In this document: piece after piece, positions 19,149-21,516 of the stretch
Layout: every line of letters begins with the position of its first letter
How positions within the stretch are numbered: the first letter of the stretch is position 1
NCBI GenBank assembly: GCA_036897095.1
Contig: JAYMSP010003017.1
Location: forward strand, 1-21,516
Direction: 5' to 3'
Length of the DNA: 21,516 nt
Origin: Plantago elongata
Lineage: Eukaryota > Streptophyta > Magnoliopsida > Lamiales > Plantaginaceae
Notes under the pieces: model-generated
What the model was told of the DNA's origin: nothing
The model's input: only the letters and a program-made list of their open reading frames with translations
The model's database searches: none
Translations under genes and position numbers: made by a program

Positions 19149-19315
19149 TGCATAATAACTATTTTCCCTATTTCTCTATTTTTCCTACCTCTTATCATTC
19201 ATCAATCTCATATTTATATACAAATATATATAGCTAGATATAATAAGGAATCATAATTCAATAATACTTCTAAGTACGAACATTAAGGAGTCCTGATATA
19301 TTTATACTTCTAACA
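19149..19315 (-). repeat. 3' LTR of the non-autonomous element
   Basis: A direct repeat of 20918-21073, preceded on the minus strand by the purine tract CTGAGGGGG. It starts TGTTAGAAGTATAAATATAT. The outer end is placed at a TGCA near 19149-19152, with a few bases of uncertainty. Confidence 0.75.
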
Positions 19316-19405
19316 CACCCCCTCAGTCGAAACGGGAGTTTGATGAACGTTGAGAATGTCCTGAAAAACGTCAAACAATACTTGTGGAGGTCCTTTGGTG
19401 AAAAA
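19310..19405 (-). pseudogene. C-terminal tail of a copia polyprotein
   Basis: On the minus strand 31 codons read FFTKGPPQVLFDVFQDILNV, then HQTPVSTEGVC and a TAG that overlaps the first bases of the LTR. FTKGLP and LNV-x-x-P-P-V-S-TEG endings are standard for the last residues after RNase H in copia elements (usual form ADIFTKGLP). Upstream of the FFTKG the similarity stops abruptly, so this is a stub left by an internal deletion or replacement. Confidence 0.85.
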
Positions 19406-20215
19406 TAGACTCATAGGTAAGAATCAACAGATTTCATCCATGACGTTCTATGTTGATGTTGTACGAGAACGGTCGAGGCAAAAGATATGACGGAACGATG
19501 GATGATACCATGTGGAGTTGGTTATGGGCAACGAGGACCCAAATATTGTACCCTACTCCAGTGAGGTGCTCGAGTCTACAAAAATCGGGTGGAAGAAGTT
19601 CACCCAAAACAGACATAGAGAGACATCTAAAATATGAGAGAATATAAGATCACACAGAGGTGGAAAAAGACGGATCAATAAGTGATCACATTGAGATAGT
19701 CCTGAGTAGGCAGAGAGGGGTCAACATGTGACCTCAATAGTCCAAGATAGAGCGGATCAAGAGCTTCAGACAGCTAGCTCGAACGACTGGAGATGGAACA
19801 AACATCTCACGAACTCTAACCACAAAAGTAGCTTTTGACTAGGAAGCTATGTGGGATGGTCTGGTGGCGCGTCGGGTTGATCTGGAGATGAGGAGAACCC
19901 TTTTGATCAGGACGTGCCACTTCGGGAGCTTAATCTGATCTCAGAACGGAGCAGAGACAGTTGCTCGAGAAAATCGATGACGCGTGGAGAAAACGCAGCA
20001 GTAGACTGCAGGAGAGGAAACAGCTCAACTGCATAAAAGAAGAGAAATCTATTGCGTAATCAAAAGAATAAGACCTTGCCAGAGGATTGTCCGTCGGAGA
20101 AGAGGGCGATGACGGCCGCGAGCAACTATAGAGGCGGTCGATGAAGATCGAACATGCTGGAGCGATCGCTAGACAGGAGAACGACGATTGCGGGTAATTG
20201 CAGGTTGATAGAAGA
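19406..20215 (-). other. Internal segment of unknown origin in the non-autonomous element
   Basis: About 0.8 kb, clearly richer in G and C than the flanking DNA (for example 19850-20170), lying between the pol stub and the 74-bp repeats. No long open frame and no copia domain is recognisable on either strand. It may be captured host DNA, a shuffled relic of gag-pol or a family-specific spacer. Confidence 0.45.
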
Positions 20216-20433
20216 AAGTTTGACAGGTTGAAGAAAATTGTTTAAACATGGGAGGGGGTCGACAACAGTGGACTATTCGATCAGAGGAGAAGTTCGACAT
20301 ATTGAAAAAAATGGTTCGAACGTGGGAGGGGATCGACAACAGTGTGTTGTTCGATGAGAGGAGAAGTTCGACAGATTGAAAAAAATTGTTCGAACATGGG
20401 AGGAGATCGACATCGGACTGTTCGATCAGAGAA
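20216..20433. repeat. 74-bp tandem repeat, three copies
   Basis: Units begin AAGTT(C/T)GACA at 20216, 20290 and 20364. The first two are exactly 74 bp and the third about 70. Shared pieces include TTGAAAAAAAT, GTTCGAAC.TGGGAGG, GATCGACA and TTCGATCAGAG. The period is not divisible by three and the frames crossing it shift between copies, so it is not a protein repeat. GAACGTG-like fragments continue to about 20500, suggesting further decayed units. Confidence 0.85.
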
Positions 20434-20903
20434 GAACTCAAAAGAGGTATACGAACGTGAGGTTCTGTATATACGTGAATATATCGAACGTGGGGTTCTA
20501 TATATGAGAGTTCTGCAGCGGAAGATAAAAGGGAGAAAAGATACAAAAGAGATATAAGCAATGACTATCACATTAATTACAGTTAGGGAAAAGATGAGAG
20601 ATTACCTAACCAAGATATCATATGAGATAGGATTATAATTTTCAGCAATATGTTGCTTAACTGAGAATGCATTTTGACCTATTAAACCTCATTTGAATCC
20701 GATCTCCACCGTTCAGATTGTAGTTCCACGAGTTATCTTGTTGCTATCAAAATTTCGTGATGAACCAACGGCTTAATCCCCGGGACACTCAGTATTCCCC
20801 AGACTGCGCTGTGTTGTTAAACAATACAAAAATTGTCTTTTCTTCACAAAATTCATTGAGGGAAAAGAGTAGAGATATGACCAATGCTCATTGGAGACTT
20901 ACA

Positions 20904-20917
20904 TGGCTCTGATACCA
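20904..20917 (-). other. Primer binding site (initiator Met tRNA)
   Basis: TGGTATCAGAGCCA on the minus strand complements the 3' end of plant initiator methionine tRNA, the usual primer of copia elements. It sets the orientation of the whole element. Confidence 0.9.
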
Positions 20918-21073
20918 TAAAAGAACTACTTTCTCTATTTCCCTACCTCTTCTCATTCATCAATCTCATATTCATATACAAATATGTATAGTTAAATATA
21001 ATAAGGAACCTTAATTCAATAATACTTTTAAATACTAACAATAAGGAGTCATAATCTATTTATACTTCTAACA
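20918..21073 (-). repeat. 5' LTR of the non-autonomous element
   Basis: On the minus strand it starts TGTTAGAAGTATAAATAG and ends just before the primer binding site. It contains AGTATAAATAG near its start. The end is not a clean CA, so the inner boundary is uncertain by a few bases. Confidence 0.75.
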
Positions 21074-21516
21074 CATTCAACAACGCACACACAATAGAGG
21101 GGCACATTTTTAGGGAAGGCCGGGATCACAAAACAAAAGTACTAGGTCCTTCAACCTAGGCCAATCCGAAGCCTCCCCACTTGGCTAAGAAGTCAACAGT
21201 GTAATGGTCAAAATTCGCTCTCCCATCAAGACTGACATATTGGTCCATCAAGTCCACAACCAAATCCACGGTCTCTAAATGAGTCCATCTCATCCTCGCA
21301 TGCGGGTTGGGCTTCCCTGCTTCCTAGCGGACAGACACGCTAGTCAACACACTTGGCGAGTCTGACAGACATGCGAGCCAACGCACTTGGCGAGTATGAC
21401 AGACATGCAAGCCAACCTTATTTGACCGACCTGCCCAACCTACCAAAAACGAATTCAACCGACTTGAGATTCGTCCAACCCAATTCGCAAGGCCAACCAT
21501 GTTAGCCTAACGGATT
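21074..21516. repeat. GC-richer repetitive stretch at the window end, with a 34-bp tandem repeat
   Basis: ACTTGGCGAGTCTGACAGAC followed by ATGCGAGCCAACGC (21351-21384) is repeated at 21385-21418 with a few changes, and a shortened earlier copy lies at about 21327-21350. Base composition changes sharply at the edge of the copia-type element. No convincing frame is visible. It may be part of another LTR element cut by the window edge. Confidence 0.6.

Larger units (their letters stand above)
19149..21073 (-). mobile_element. Non-autonomous copia-type LTR retrotransposon
   Basis: Two direct repeats of about 160 bp (19149-19315 and 20918-21073), each opening TGTTAGAAGTAT on the minus strand, enclose about 1.6 kb. 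Directly inside the 5' LTR is TGGTATCAGAGCCA (minus, 20917-20904), the primer binding site for initiator methionine tRNA. Directly before the 3' LTR is a GAGGGGG purine tract, preceded by the end of a copia polyprotein. There is no gag, protease, integrase or reverse transcriptase frame, so the element must have moved with enzymes from a relative. LTRs are very short for copia and differ at roughly 10-15 percent of positions by eye, so the insertion is old. No target duplication was identified. Confidence 0.82.

Noticed and set aside
20169..20571. Two overlapping minus-strand frames of 96-130 codons with repeated peptide blocks
   Set aside because: They are produced by the 74-bp tandem array. 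The period is not a multiple of three, so the two frames show the same repeat in different phases and no stable protein repeat exists.

Overview
This window is nuclear DNA from a flowering plant, most likely a eudicot. The evidence is two plant-specific genes with short GT-AG introns in AT-rich DNA, surrounded by plant transposon families: Ty1/copia, a Cassandra-type 5S-bearing LTR, Stowaway- and Tourist-like MITEs, a tRNA-derived retroposon and a hAT transposase fragment. The species cannot be read from the sequence.

Layout. Positions 1-1774 hold the N-terminus of a hAT-type transposase (minus strand, cut by the window edge). It is followed by a broken copia reverse transcriptase/RNase H remnant and its 3' LTR. 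Positions 1775-8195 contain no gene I can support. This stretch is a graveyard of small repeats: MITEs, a solo LTR carrying a decayed 5S rRNA promoter, a tRNA-like retroposon nested in a Stowaway MITE, a 34-bp tandem array, an ACTGAACT-like low-complexity tract, and a duplicated AT-rich repeat rich in CTAGTTTT.

The gene island spans 8587-16841. A six-exon plus-strand gene (8587-12210, 624 aa) encodes a CHUP1/IPGA1-family protein with a coiled coil, a proline-rich segment and the conserved C-terminal domain. A five-exon minus-strand gene (16841-12791, 364 aa) encodes a TRICHOME BIREFRINGENCE-LIKE (TBL37/38-type) cell-wall O-acetyl transferase/esterase family protein with GDS and DxxH motifs. 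I assembled both exon sets by hand from splice sites and reading phase; each closes into one open frame. The genes converge, with 580 bp between stop codons. Nothing in the sequence links their functions: one acts on the cytoskeleton/organelle side, the other in Golgi/wall polysaccharide modification.

Positions 16926-21516 are again repeats: a 200-bp MITE just upstream of the TBL TATA box, a 60-bp tandem repeat, and a non-autonomous copia-type element on the minus strand (about 19149-21073). That element has two LTRs, an initiator-Met-tRNA primer binding site, a polypurine tract, the last 31 or so residues of a copia polyprotein and an unexplained internal segment with 74-bp tandem repeats. 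The window ends in a GC-richer repetitive stretch of unknown nature. I found no CRISPR, functional tRNA or rRNA gene, bacterial operon, or clearly new biological system. The most informative signals are the nested and chimeric transposons.
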